Shown in pieces: positions 1-7,106 of a stretch of DNA of 7,106 nucleotides. The notes beneath the pieces were generated by a model. That model was not told the DNA's origin and did not search any database. It worked only from the letters and a program-made list of their open reading frames with translations. The stretch's first letter is position 1. Each line of letters opens with the position of its first letter. Both the position numbers and the translations under genes were made by a program. Source of the DNA: Actinomycetes bacterium (GTDB lineage: Bacteria > Actinomycetota > Acidimicrobiia > Acidimicrobiales > Microtrichaceae); assembly GCA_023427825.1 (NCBI GenBank), contig JAEZAI010000457.1, positions 1 through 7,106 of the forward strand. The letters are read 5' to 3'.

Positions 1-20
1 CGTTGGGGCTTCGAGGGTAA

Positions 21-123
21 CGGGCGCCAGAGAGAGCCGGGAACCGGCGCCAGAGAGAGCCGGAAACCGGCGCGAGAGACGACGGGAACCGGCGCCAGAG
101 AGAGACGGGAGCCGGCGCCAGAG
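21..123. repeat. Tandem array of 22-23 bp units with embedded mini-hairpins
   Basis: Five copies of a GGCGCCAGAGAGAG-like core begin at 23, 46, 69, 91 and 114, giving a period of 23, 23, 22 and 23 bp. Between successive cores is a short inverted repeat. GCCGG-GAA-CCGGC lies at 36-48 and GCCGG-AAA-CCGGC at 59-71. Slightly decayed versions with GACGG as the left arm lie at 81-93 and 104-116. The third unit reads GGCGCGAGAGAC rather than GGCGCCAGAGAG, and the first and last units are diverged, as is usual at array edges. The array ends about 15 bp beyond the stop codon of the minus-strand hemerythrin gene, so its hairpins could act in 3'-end formation or transcript stability. It could equally be a non-functional minisatellite. 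The left edge lies close to the window start, so the true extent on that side appears to be about position 16-21. Confidence 0.8.
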
Positions 124-138
124 CGGCAGGACGGCGGC

Positions 139-906
139 TCAGTCCAGGCCCAGCCGACGGGCGAGCGCCATGTGGTCGACGGGCTCGAGCATGGTGCCGA
201 CCAGCGACCAGACGCCGGCGAAGGCCTCGGGCGGCGCGCTCTGGCGCATGCCGCCCAGGAGCTCGACCCGGTCCTCCAGGTTCATGGCGGGGATCATCAG
301 GGCGAGCGACCGGCCCATCTCGTCCGGCGGGATGCTCGACACGATGGCCGTGTGGATCTCCAGGCAGCGCTCCGGTCCGACCGCGGCCTCGAGCGCCGGC
401 ATCACGACGCGCTCCTCGAGGTCCTGGTGGCGCAGGTAGCTCGATGTGAAGTCCGCGAGCTCCAGGTACAGCGCGTGCGTGCGGAACCGCAGCTCCACGT
501 CGCGGGCCTCGACCGCGCCGGCCGCCTGCTCGGCGAGGTCGCGGACCCGGGCGTCCAGCGCTGCGTGGTCCGAGGCGATCGCCTCGGCGAGCGCGGGCAG
601 CTCCACCTGGAGCACCGGCTCGATCGCGCCGTCCTCGTGGTGCGCGTGGCTCTCGAGGAGCGCCACCACGTCGTGGACCCGGCCCGCCAGGCCCGCCCGG
701 CCGGCCCGGTCGGCCGGATCCAGGCGACCCGCCTCGAGCGCGGTGTCGAACAGCTCGGAGCGGATGCCCTTGTGGATGTCGCGGTACAGGTCGATGACGA
801 CCGGCCGCAGCACCTCGGCGGGCACTCGCTCGCCGAGGCCGGTGATGGTCATGCCCGCGGCCGGGGACGTGGCGGCGGTCCGGGTGGGGGCGAAGAGATC
901 GGTCAT
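139..906 (-). CDS. Hemerythrin HHE-domain di-iron protein
   Basis: A 255-residue soluble protein, predicted all-helical and cytoplasmic, with no signal peptide or membrane segment. The ligand pattern of the hemerythrin four-helix bundle is visible: His45 in helix A, His87-x3-Glu91 in helix B, His114 in helix C, and His160-x3-Glu164 in helix D. These would hold a non-haem di-iron centre able to bind O2 or respond to NO or peroxide. Residues about 175-255 form an additional helical tail beyond the bundle, ending in a Trp- and Met-containing amphipathic stretch. The start at 906 is chosen because GGGAGGA (920-914 on the minus strand) sits 7 nt upstream. An in-frame ATG at 999 would add 31 residues of low-complexity, Pro/Arg/Glu-rich sequence without a comparable site. 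The gene is divergent from the split-barrel/GAF pair and may share control with it through the intervening region. Family assignment is firm; the physiological role (O2 store, sensor, iron or NO response) is not determined. Confidence 0.88.
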   Translation of the reverse strand: MTDLFAPTRTAATSPAAGMTITGLGERVPAEVLRPVVIDLYRDIHKGIRSELFDTALEAGRLDPADRAGRAGLAGRVHDVVALLESHAHHEDGAIEPVLQVELPALAEAIASDHAALDARVRDLAEQAAGAVEARDVELRFRTHALYLELADFTSSYLRHQDLEERVVMPALEAAVGPERCLEIHTAIVSSIPPDEMGRSLALMIPAMNLEDRVELLGGMRQSAPPEAFAGVWSLVGTMLEPVDHMALARRLGLD

Positions 907-1054
907 GTGGGGTTCCTCCCGTTCGTGGCCGGTCCGTGTCGCCGGCACCACTGCATCGTCGGGGTTCGGGACCGGCGCCGCTCCTGAAAGGCCCGTCACC
1001 GTTTGCTAAGAACTCGCTAACCCGTCCCGAAGGCCAGCGGAAGGACCTCCGGAC
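907..1054. promoter_or_regulatory. Divergent intergenic control region with 11-bp-spaced direct repeats
   Basis: This gap separates the minus-strand hemerythrin gene from the plus-strand split-barrel operon and must hold the promoters for both. Most of it is GC-rich, but 1001-1021 is a conspicuous AT-rich island. It contains TTGCTAA (1003-1009) and TCGCTAA (1014-1020), two 7-mers matching at 6 of 7 positions whose starts are 11 bp apart, one helical turn. Paired direct repeats with about 11-bp spacing are known binding sites of OmpR/PhoB-family response regulators, so an operator is plausible. The same island could instead supply promoter -10 elements. I could not identify a convincing -35/-10 pair on either strand. 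Confidence 0.5.
914..920 (-). promoter_or_regulatory. Ribosome binding site deciding the hemerythrin start
   Basis: On the minus strand, GGGAGGA is followed by a 7-nt spacer (ACCCCAC) and the ATG at 906-904. This near-ideal Shine-Dalgarno site favours 906 over the in-frame upstream ATG at 999. Confidence 0.8.
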
Positions 1055-1057
1055 CTG
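1039..1057 (+). promoter_or_regulatory. Ribosome binding site and possible CTG start of the split-barrel gene
   Basis: GGAAGGA (1039-1045) is followed, after 9 nt, by an in-frame CTG (1055-1057). The reading frame is open back to the TAA at 1007-1009, but it contains no ATG, GTG or TTG before 1082, and the ATG at 1082 has no Shine-Dalgarno sequence. Initiation at CTG would add nine residues, giving a beginning of Leu-Asp-Ala-Asp-His-Leu-Arg-Leu. This reads like the N-terminal helix expected before the first split-barrel strand. Confidence 0.45.
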
Positions 1058-1081
1058 CTCGACGCCGACCACCTGCGACTG

Positions 1082-1528
1082 ATGGAGGGCGGCGCGCTCA
1101 TCGTCGGGGTCGCCCTCGCCGACGGCACGCCGTACGCGACGCGCGCCTGGGGGCTGCAGGTCGACGACCCCGATCCGGACGGGTGCCTCGCGGTGGTCCA
1201 CCTCCTCCTGCCGGCGGACGACCCGACCGCCATCGAGGGCGTCGCGCCCGGACGGCCGGTGGCGGTGACCGCGGCCGACGTGGCCACGCTCCGCTCCGCG
1301 CAGTTCAAGGGCCGCTCGCTCGGCACCGCACCGGCCACGCCCGACGACCTCGAGCTGTCCGCCCGCTACTTCGCCGAGTTCTCCGACGCGGTCAGCCGCT
1401 CCGACGGCCAACCGCCCGAGCTGCTGGCGCGACTGGTGCCGCCGACCCTGGTGCGCTGCGGGATCGAGGTCAGCGAGGCCTACGACCAGACGCCGGGACC
1501 CGGCGCCGGGCAGGAGCTCGAACGTTGA
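1082..1528 (+). CDS. Small split-barrel (pyridoxamine 5'-phosphate oxidase-like) protein
   Basis: A 148-residue soluble protein if it starts at the first standard start codon, used here for the coordinates. Initiation at the CTG at 1055 gives 157 residues and fits the ribosome binding site better. The N-terminal pattern ALIVGVALADGTPYATRAWG is the opening two strands of an FMN-binding-type split barrel. It is followed by a segment around residues 60-80 (PVAVTAADVATLRSAQFKG) matching the 'effect of old reaction on substrate barrel' strand seen in this superfamily, then a helical region. It ends with the family-like tail DQTPGPGAG before the stop. Members of the fold bind FMN, F420, haem or pyridoxal phosphate, or have lost the cofactor; nothing here identifies the ligand. 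Its stop overlaps the next start by TTGA, so the two proteins are very probably co-translated and may work together. Fold assignment is good; the activity is unknown. Confidence 0.72.
   Translation: MEGGALIVGVALADGTPYATRAWGLQVDDPDPDGCLAVVHLLLPADDPTAIEGVAPGRPVAVTAADVATLRSAQFKGRSLGTAPATPDDLELSARYFAEFSDAVSRSDGQPPELLARLVPPTLVRCGIEVSEAYDQTPGPGAGQELER
1512..1527 (+). promoter_or_regulatory. Ribosome binding site and TTG start with TTGA overlap
   Basis: AGGAG (1512-1516) lies 8 nt before a TTG at 1525-1527. This TTG shares TTGA (1525-1528) with the stop codon of the upstream gene, a typical translational-coupling junction. The reading frame is open well upstream (back to 1183), but that part overlaps the split-barrel gene and has the Arg/Pro-rich composition of a shadow frame. 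The TTG is therefore the supported start. Confidence 0.75.
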
Positions 1529-2898
1529 GCGACGGCCGCCCATCGCTCGACGACCTGCGCATGGCGTTCGACGGCGCGGTCCCCGCCGTCGTCGTGACCG
1601 CGGACGCCGCTGGCGTCCCGAACGTGACCTACCTGTCCCGCGTGCGTCGCGTCGGCGACGAGCGGGTCGCGCTGTCCAACCAGTTCCTGTCCAAGACCGC
1701 ACGCAACCTGGCGGAGAACCCGCGGGCGAGCGTGCTGGTGCTCGACCCGACCAACTACGACCAGTACCGACTCCACCTGGTCTACGAGCGGACCGAGCGC
1801 CGGGGCCCGGTCTTCGACCGGATGAAGGCGGACATCGACCTGATCGCCGCCCTCCACGGCATGTCGGACGTCTTCCGGCTCCGCGCCGCGGACATCTATC
1901 GCGTGGTGGACCTCGAGCGCGTCCCCGACCCGCCGTACAAACCCGAGCCGGCCCAGCCGTGGGGTGGGCGCTCGCGTCGCCCGGCGGACCACCTGCGGGC
2001 GACCGCGGACCTGGCGGCGCGGATGGCCCGCAGCGCGGATCTCGACCGGACGATCGGACTCCTGCTCGACGGGCTCGACGACCTGTTCGGGTTCGAGCAC
2101 TCGATCCTCGCCCTCGTGTCCGAGGACGGACGCAGCCTCTACACGATCGCCAGCCACGGCTACGCCGAGCAGGGCGTGGGCTCCGAGATCGCGTTCGGCG
2201 AGGGCTTCATCGGCGAGGCCGCGCAGCGCTGCGAGCCGGTCCGGTTCGGCAACCTCCGCCAGATCGCCAAGTACTCGCGCTCGGTGCGACGGACCTTCGA
2301 GGACCAGGGCGGCAGCCCGGGCCCCGTCATCGACGTCCCCGGCCTCGACGGAGCCGAGAGCCGGCTCGCCGTGCCGGCCATGTCGCAGGGTCAGCTCGTC
2401 GGCGTGCTCATGGTCGAGTCGCGACGGCCGGTGTGCTTCGACGAGACCGACGAGCTCGCCCTCTCGATCCTGGCCGGCGTCCTGGGCGCGGCAGTCGACG
2501 CCGACCGAGCGGCCGTGGACGACGCCGAGCCCGCTCCCCCGCCCGCCGGCCCGCCCGAGCGGGACGCTCCGGCGGCCCGCGTCCGCTCGTACCCGACCGA
2601 CGGCAGCACGTTCATCGACGGCGACTACCTCATCAAGGGCGTCGCCGGTCGGGTGCTCTGCAGCCTCCTGCGCCAGTGGCGCGACGAGGGCCGCACCGAG
2701 TTCACCAACCGCGAGGTCCGCCTGGACCCGACCCTCGAGCTGCCGGCCTTCCGCGACAACCTGGACAGCCGGCTGCTGCTGCTCAAGCGCCGCCTCGACG
2801 AGCAGGAGGCACCGGTGCGGATCGAGCGGACGGGTCGCGGCCGGTTCCGGCTCGACGTGCGCCGACCGGTCGAGCTGGAGATCGGCACCGACACCTGA
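1525..2898 (+). CDS. Split-barrel / GAF sensor protein with winged-helix-like C-terminus
   Basis: A 457-residue soluble protein with three recognisable parts. Residues about 6-135 are a pyridoxamine-phosphate-oxidase-like split barrel: VPAVVVTADAAGVPNVTYLS, then a strand and helix with FLSKTARNLAENPRASVLV, then FRLRAADIYRVV. Residues about 155-325 are a GAF domain, with the typical FGFEHSILAL opening, a GEGFIGEAA turn near 225-233, and the LAVPAM...LVGVLMVES strands near 281-299. A Pro/Ala-rich linker follows (about 330-350). Residues about 355-447 form a compact domain with VDG-like FIDGDYLI, a helix pair (GRTEFTNREVRLDP; NLDSRLLLLKRRL) and a terminal GRGRFRLDV hairpin. That hairpin resembles the wing of OmpR-type DNA-binding domains; this last reading is inference. 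The GAF domain probably senses a small ligand or redox state. Its cysteines (236, 304) are not in a recognisable metal motif. The gene is coupled to the preceding split-barrel gene by TTGA. A signalling or regulatory role is likely but unproven. Confidence 0.75.
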   Translation: MSDGRPSLDDLRMAFDGAVPAVVVTADAAGVPNVTYLSRVRRVGDERVALSNQFLSKTARNLAENPRASVLVLDPTNYDQYRLHLVYERTERRGPVFDRMKADIDLIAALHGMSDVFRLRAADIYRVVDLERVPDPPYKPEPAQPWGGRSRRPADHLRATADLAARMARSADLDRTIGLLLDGLDDLFGFEHSILALVSEDGRSLYTIASHGYAEQGVGSEIAFGEGFIGEAAQRCEPVRFGNLRQIAKYSRSVRRTFEDQGGSPGPVIDVPGLDGAESRLAVPAMSQGQLVGVLMVESRRPVCFDETDELALSILAGVLGAAVDADRAAVDDAEPAPPPAGPPERDAPAARVRSYPTDGSTFIDGDYLIKGVAGRVLCSLLRQWRDEGRTEFTNREVRLDPTLELPAFRDNLDSRLLLLKRRLDEQEAPVRIERTGRGRFRLDVRRPVELEIGTDT

Positions 2899-2900
2899 GC

Positions 2901-3025
2901 AGCCCGCCCGACCCCGGGACGCCTCGCGCCCACGACGGGCGCCACACGTCCCGAGCACCGCACCACCCGCAGACCGCCCGAACCCGGGACGCCTCGCGCC
3001 CACGACGGGCGCCCCACGTCCCGAG
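2901..3025. repeat. Two 55-bp direct repeats, 70 bp apart, each a hairpin
   Basis: Copies at 2901-2955 and 2971-3025 differ at only three positions (2903/2973, 2912/2982 and 2944/3014) and are separated by 15 bp. Each folds into the same structure. In copy 1, GGGACG (2916-2921) pairs with CGTCCC (2947-2952), and inside it GCGCCC (2926-2931) pairs perfectly with GGGCGC (2937-2942) around an ACGAC loop, with a symmetric 4x4 internal loop between the stems. Copy 2 has the same stems at +70. No T-tract follows, so this is not a classical intrinsic terminator. The arrangement resembles repetitive extragenic palindromes occurring as a tandem pair. It may help end transcription of the GAF gene or insulate parE, but no function is demonstrated. 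Confidence 0.8.
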
Positions 3026-3063
3026 ATCGGGTGTCGGGCGGGCGCGTGTCACGCCGCCGGTGG

Positions 3064-3090
3064 CACGGGATCGTCCCAGGCCCGTGGGAG
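3064..3090 (+). promoter_or_regulatory. Inverted repeat next to the parE ribosome binding site
   Basis: CACGGG (3064-3069) and CCCGTG (3081-3086) form a perfect 6-bp inverted repeat with an 11-nt loop. A competing inner pairing, GGGA-TCG-TCCC, is possible at 3067-3077. GGGAG (3086-3090) abuts the right arm and is the only Shine-Dalgarno-like sequence before the ATG at 3103, at a long 12-nt spacing. The element could be an operator or an mRNA hairpin influencing parE translation. Chance is not excluded in such GC-rich DNA. Confidence 0.4.
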
Positions 3091-3102
3091 ACTCGGTCCG
3101 CC

Positions 3103-5187
<2,085 letters not shown>

Positions 5188-5205
5188 GCCGGGGGGCCGC
5201 CCGGC
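5188..5205 (+). terminator. Candidate terminator hairpin directly after parE stop
   Basis: GCCGGG (5188-5193) and CCCGGC (5200-5205) form a perfect 6-bp stem with a 6-nt loop, beginning at the base after the parE stop codon. There is no following T-tract. High-GC actinobacterial terminators often lack one, so this is plausible but unproven. Confidence 0.45.
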
Positions 5206-5210
5206 ACCCG

Positions 5211-5231
5211 CCGTGGCGGCGGCGACCACGG
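5211..5231 (+). terminator. Second hairpin after parE, possible terminator or operator
   Basis: CCGTGG (5211-5216) and CCACGG (5226-5231) form a perfect 6-bp inverted repeat with a 9-nt loop, only 5 bp after the first hairpin. It could reinforce termination of parE or be an operator for the acyltransferase pair downstream. No clear -35/-10 promoter was found in the remaining 100 bp of this gap. Confidence 0.35.
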
Positions 5232-5307
5232 ACCGGGGCAGGTTCGCCCACCCGTCCGCCGTGGACACCTCGACCGCGGCCTCGGTACCGTGCCCTCCGG
5301 GGGATGC

Positions 5308-5331
5308 GAGGAGAGCTCCCAGGCCGGGAGC
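5308..5331 (+). promoter_or_regulatory. Ribosome binding site plus hairpin before the first acyltransferase
   Basis: GAGGAG (5308-5313) is a strong Shine-Dalgarno sequence, but it sits 18 nt from the ATG at 5332. Between them is a perfect hairpin, GCTCCC (5315-5320) and GGGAGC (5326-5331) with loop AGGCC, ending at the base before the ATG. If the hairpin folds, it would draw the distant site next to the start and also hide the second GGGAG, which is only 1 nt from the ATG. An in-frame GTG at 5290 lacks a ribosome binding site, and one at 5350 is another possibility. Confidence 0.45.
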
Positions 5332-6546
5332 ATGAACGGGGCGGAAGCGGTGCAGGACGGGCGTCTCATCAAGGTCGAGGGGCCCAAGCTGGGGCACATC
5401 CCGTCGTTCGACGGGCTGCGCGGCCTGTTCGTCGTCCAGGTGGTGCTGTACCACGCCGAGATCACGAAGTTCCTCGGCGGGACGCCGATCATCATCGACT
5501 GGTTCTTCGTCGCGAGCGGCTTCCTGATCACCACGCTGCTCATGGACGAGCACAACCGGGCCGACGACATCGACCTGCGGAACTTCTACACACGGCGCGT
5601 CCTGCGCCTGTTCCCGGCGATGTACGCCATGATCGCCGTGTTCAGCGTGCTGCTGCTCGCGGTGAACCTGATCCACCCGACCGAGGACACGAACCTCTGG
5701 TGGATCGAGTCGCTCGGCGCCGCGCTGTACGTGTACTTCCTGGCCGCGGCGCTGTTCCCCGGCTCGATCGGGATGATCGGCCACACCTGGAGCCTCACGG
5801 TGGAGGAGCAGTTCTACTTCTTCTGGCCGCCGCTGCTGCGCCGGACGCTGCGCAAGGCCACCCGCCGCGCCGACCTCTGGCTGATCAGCGGCGCGATCGC
5901 GTTCATCGTCGTGTTCTTCGCCCTGAGATCGGGACTGCAGCACGTGATCACCGCGAGCGACGGGCCCGAACCGAAGTTCGTCGACGAGGGTCACATCACC
6001 TGGCAGGGCGTCGTCTACCGCATCGCGGCCGTCCGGCCCGACATGATCGTCTACGGCTGCCTCATGGCGTTCGTCGCCCGCTGGATCCCGCGACCCGTGC
6101 CCGACCACATCCGGCGGTTGCTCGCGGTGGGCGGGTACGTCGGCTGGTTCCTCTTCGGGCTCACGCTGCTCGTGACCAAGCCGGCCCCGCCCGGCGTCAC
6201 CTCGCTGTTCGGCGGCACGCTCTACCAGGTGGCGCTGCTCGGGATCGGCGTGGTCGTGCTCGACGGCTACTTCCGTCAGGAGTCCTGGTACTCCCGGGCG
6301 TTCTCGGTCGCGCCGGCGCGCTGGCTCGGGCAGCGGTCCTACGGCATCTACCTGTGGCACGTGCTCGGCCTGCTGCCGTTCCTGCCGCTGATCTCGGAGA
6401 GCTACGGCGTGCGCAAGCTGGCGCTCGGGCTGGTCGCGAGCGCGGCCGGGATCGGCCTCGGCCTGCTGTCGTACCGCTACATCGAACGGCGCTTCCTGCA
6501 CATCAAGGACACGCGGTTCGCCAAGAAGTTCGAGCGGACGCCATGA
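5332..6546 (+). CDS. Acyltransferase family 3 (AT3) integral membrane protein
   Basis: A 404-residue polytopic membrane protein of the acyltransferase-3 family. Family members O-acetylate or O-acylate exported sugars, polysaccharides, peptidoglycan, macrolides or lipids. Visible motifs, in order: FDGLRG (26-31), with Arg30 and His41 forming the R-x10-H signature needed for acyl transfer; DWFFVASGFLIT (56-67); FYTRRVLRLFPAMY (85-98); HTWSLTVEEQFYFFWP (151-166); and GQRSYGIYLWH (333-343). The protein ends in YRYIERRFLH and a basic cytoplasmic tail. About ten membrane segments can be placed, roughly at 31-49, 52-70, 91-113, 126-142, 183-200, 234-251, 263-281, 297-312, 337-353 and 362-381. There is no SGNH esterase domain, so it is the stand-alone form. 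The start is uncertain (5290, 5332 or 5350), but all choices leave the catalytic core intact. It overlaps the next gene by ATGA. The acceptor substrate cannot be read from the window. Confidence 0.87.
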   Translation: MNGAEAVQDGRLIKVEGPKLGHIPSFDGLRGLFVVQVVLYHAEITKFLGGTPIIIDWFFVASGFLITTLLMDEHNRADDIDLRNFYTRRVLRLFPAMYAMIAVFSVLLLAVNLIHPTEDTNLWWIESLGAALYVYFLAAALFPGSIGMIGHTWSLTVEEQFYFFWPPLLRRTLRKATRRADLWLISGAIAFIVVFFALRSGLQHVITASDGPEPKFVDEGHITWQGVVYRIAAVRPDMIVYGCLMAFVARWIPRPVPDHIRRLLAVGGYVGWFLFGLTLLVTKPAPPGVTSLFGGTLYQVALLGIGVVVLDGYFRQESWYSRAFSVAPARWLGQRSYGIYLWHVLGLLPFLPLISESYGVRKLALGLVASAAGIGLGLLSYRYIERRFLHIKDTRFAKKFERTP

Positions 6547-7106
6547 CCGCCGCCGCTCCGGAGCCCACCGCGACCCAGGGGCCGATCACGATCGACGCGC
6601 CCCCGATGACCTACGAGCCGGCGTTCGACGGCATGCGGGCCATCACCGTGATCGCGATCATGTTCTACCACTTCGGTTTCGAGCAGTACTACGAGGGCGG
6701 CGTCATCAACGTCGACGTCTTCTTCGTGCTCTCGGGCTTCCTGATCACGAACCTGCTGCTCGACGAGAAGCGCCGCGAGGGCCTGGTCAGCTTCCGCGGC
6801 TTCTACCACCGGCGCATCCTCCGGCTGTTCCCCGCGATGTACACGGTGATCGGCGTGTACGTGCTCGCGGCCATCTTCATCGGGCGCGAGCACCCCAGCA
6901 TCTGGGCCGAGATCGTCGCCGCCGCGCTGTACAGCTACCAGCTGTTCCTGGGCTTCTTCGGCTTCGGGGACTCCGAGACCCCGCGATACCTGCTGCACCT
7001 GTGGACGCTGTCGGTCGAGGAGTGGTTCTACTTCTTCTGGCCGGTGTTCCTGGTGGTGTCGCTGCGCAAGGTGCGCTGGCAGAAGTTCCTGATCGGCGGC
7101 TCGATC
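6543..7106 (+). CDS. Second AT3-family acyltransferase, 3' end beyond window
   Basis: An open frame of 188 codons runs from ATG 6543 to the window end without a stop, so the gene is partial. It begins inside the stop codon of the previous gene (ATGA, 6543-6546), which implies translational coupling; no strong Shine-Dalgarno sequence precedes it. After a Pro/Ala/Thr-rich cytoplasmic tail (1-24) come the AT3 motifs: FDGMRA (29-33), with Arg32 and His43 (R-x10-H); VDVFFVLSGFLIT (57-69); FYHRRILRLFPAMY (87-100); and WTLSVEEWFYFFWP (154-167), where Trp161 replaces the Gln usual after the paired Glu. The shared FLIT, RLFPAMY and FYFFWP blocks mark it as a paralogue of the upstream gene, probably from a tandem duplication. 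Only about the first half of a typical AT3 protein is seen, so a C-terminal SGNH domain cannot be excluded. The acceptor is unknown. Confidence 0.85.
   Translation, partial: MTAAAPEPTATQGPITIDAPPMTYEPAFDGMRAITVIAIMFYHFGFEQYYEGGVINVDVFFVLSGFLITNLLLDEKRREGLVSFRGFYHRRILRLFPAMYTVIGVYVLAAIFIGREHPSIWAEIVAAALYSYQLFLGFFGFGDSETPRYLLHLWTLSVEEWFYFFWPVFLVVSLRKVRWQKFLIGGSI

Noticed and set aside
21..123. A CRISPR array at the left end
   Set aside because: Units are contiguous 22-23 bp repeats without unique spacers of 30 bp or more.
907..999. An N-terminal extension of the hemerythrin gene from ATG 999
   Set aside because: The extension is low-complexity, lacks a good ribosome binding site and would cover the shared control region; the ATG at 906 has a near-ideal site.
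1480..3003. A 507-codon minus-strand open frame
   Set aside because: It is antisense to the GAF protein gene and has no family motifs; its composition is that of a mirror frame.
2901..3025. An insertion sequence remnant or attachment site
   Set aside because: There is no transposase fragment, no flanking target duplication and no integrase or tRNA gene; two tandem hairpin units explain the similarity.
3031..3102. An earlier GTG start for parE at 3031
   Set aside because: The added 24 residues are Arg/Gly/Trp-rich with no family similarity, and they would begin just after the hairpin repeat.

Overview
The window is about 7.1 kb of very GC-rich DNA. Third codon positions are overwhelmingly G or C, and GTG/TTG-type starts and short overlaps between genes occur. 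The style, plus a topoisomerase IV B subunit of the actinobacterial type, suggests a high-GC actinobacterium. An environmental lineage such as Acidimicrobiia is possible, but that is inference and cannot be settled from this sequence alone. No insertion sequences, tRNA or rRNA genes, phage genes or CRISPR arrays were seen.

Left part (1-2898): a tandem array of 22-23 bp units, each carrying a tiny hairpin, lies just beyond the 3' end of a minus-strand gene for a hemerythrin-type (HHE) di-iron protein (906 down to 139). Divergent from it across about 150 bp are two plus-strand genes, tightly coupled by a TTGA overlap. The first is a small split-barrel (pyridoxamine-phosphate-oxidase-like) protein. 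The second is a three-part protein: split barrel, then GAF sensor domain, then a C-terminal domain resembling a winged helix. The divergent gap holds a relatively AT-rich island with two 7-bp direct repeats one helical turn apart. The layout suggests an oxygen-, redox- or flavin-linked sensing cassette. That function is inferred from domains and arrangement only.

Middle (2899-5187): a 204-bp gap holds two nearly identical 55-bp copies, exactly 70 bp apart, each folding into the same hairpin. A further inverted repeat follows, and then a complete parE-type gene (topoisomerase IV subunit B) with all ATPase and TOPRIM signature residues present. Its parC partner is not in the window.

Right part (5188-7106): after two hairpins that may end parE transcription, two tandem acyltransferase-3 (AT3) membrane protein genes follow, joined by an ATGA overlap. 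The first is complete. The second runs off the window end. They look like diverged duplicates, probably O-acylating a cell-envelope or exported carbohydrate or lipid; the substrate is not visible here. The first AT3 gene has an unusual leader with a hairpin between a good ribosome binding site and the ATG.

There is no gene-free stretch longer than about 205 bp.
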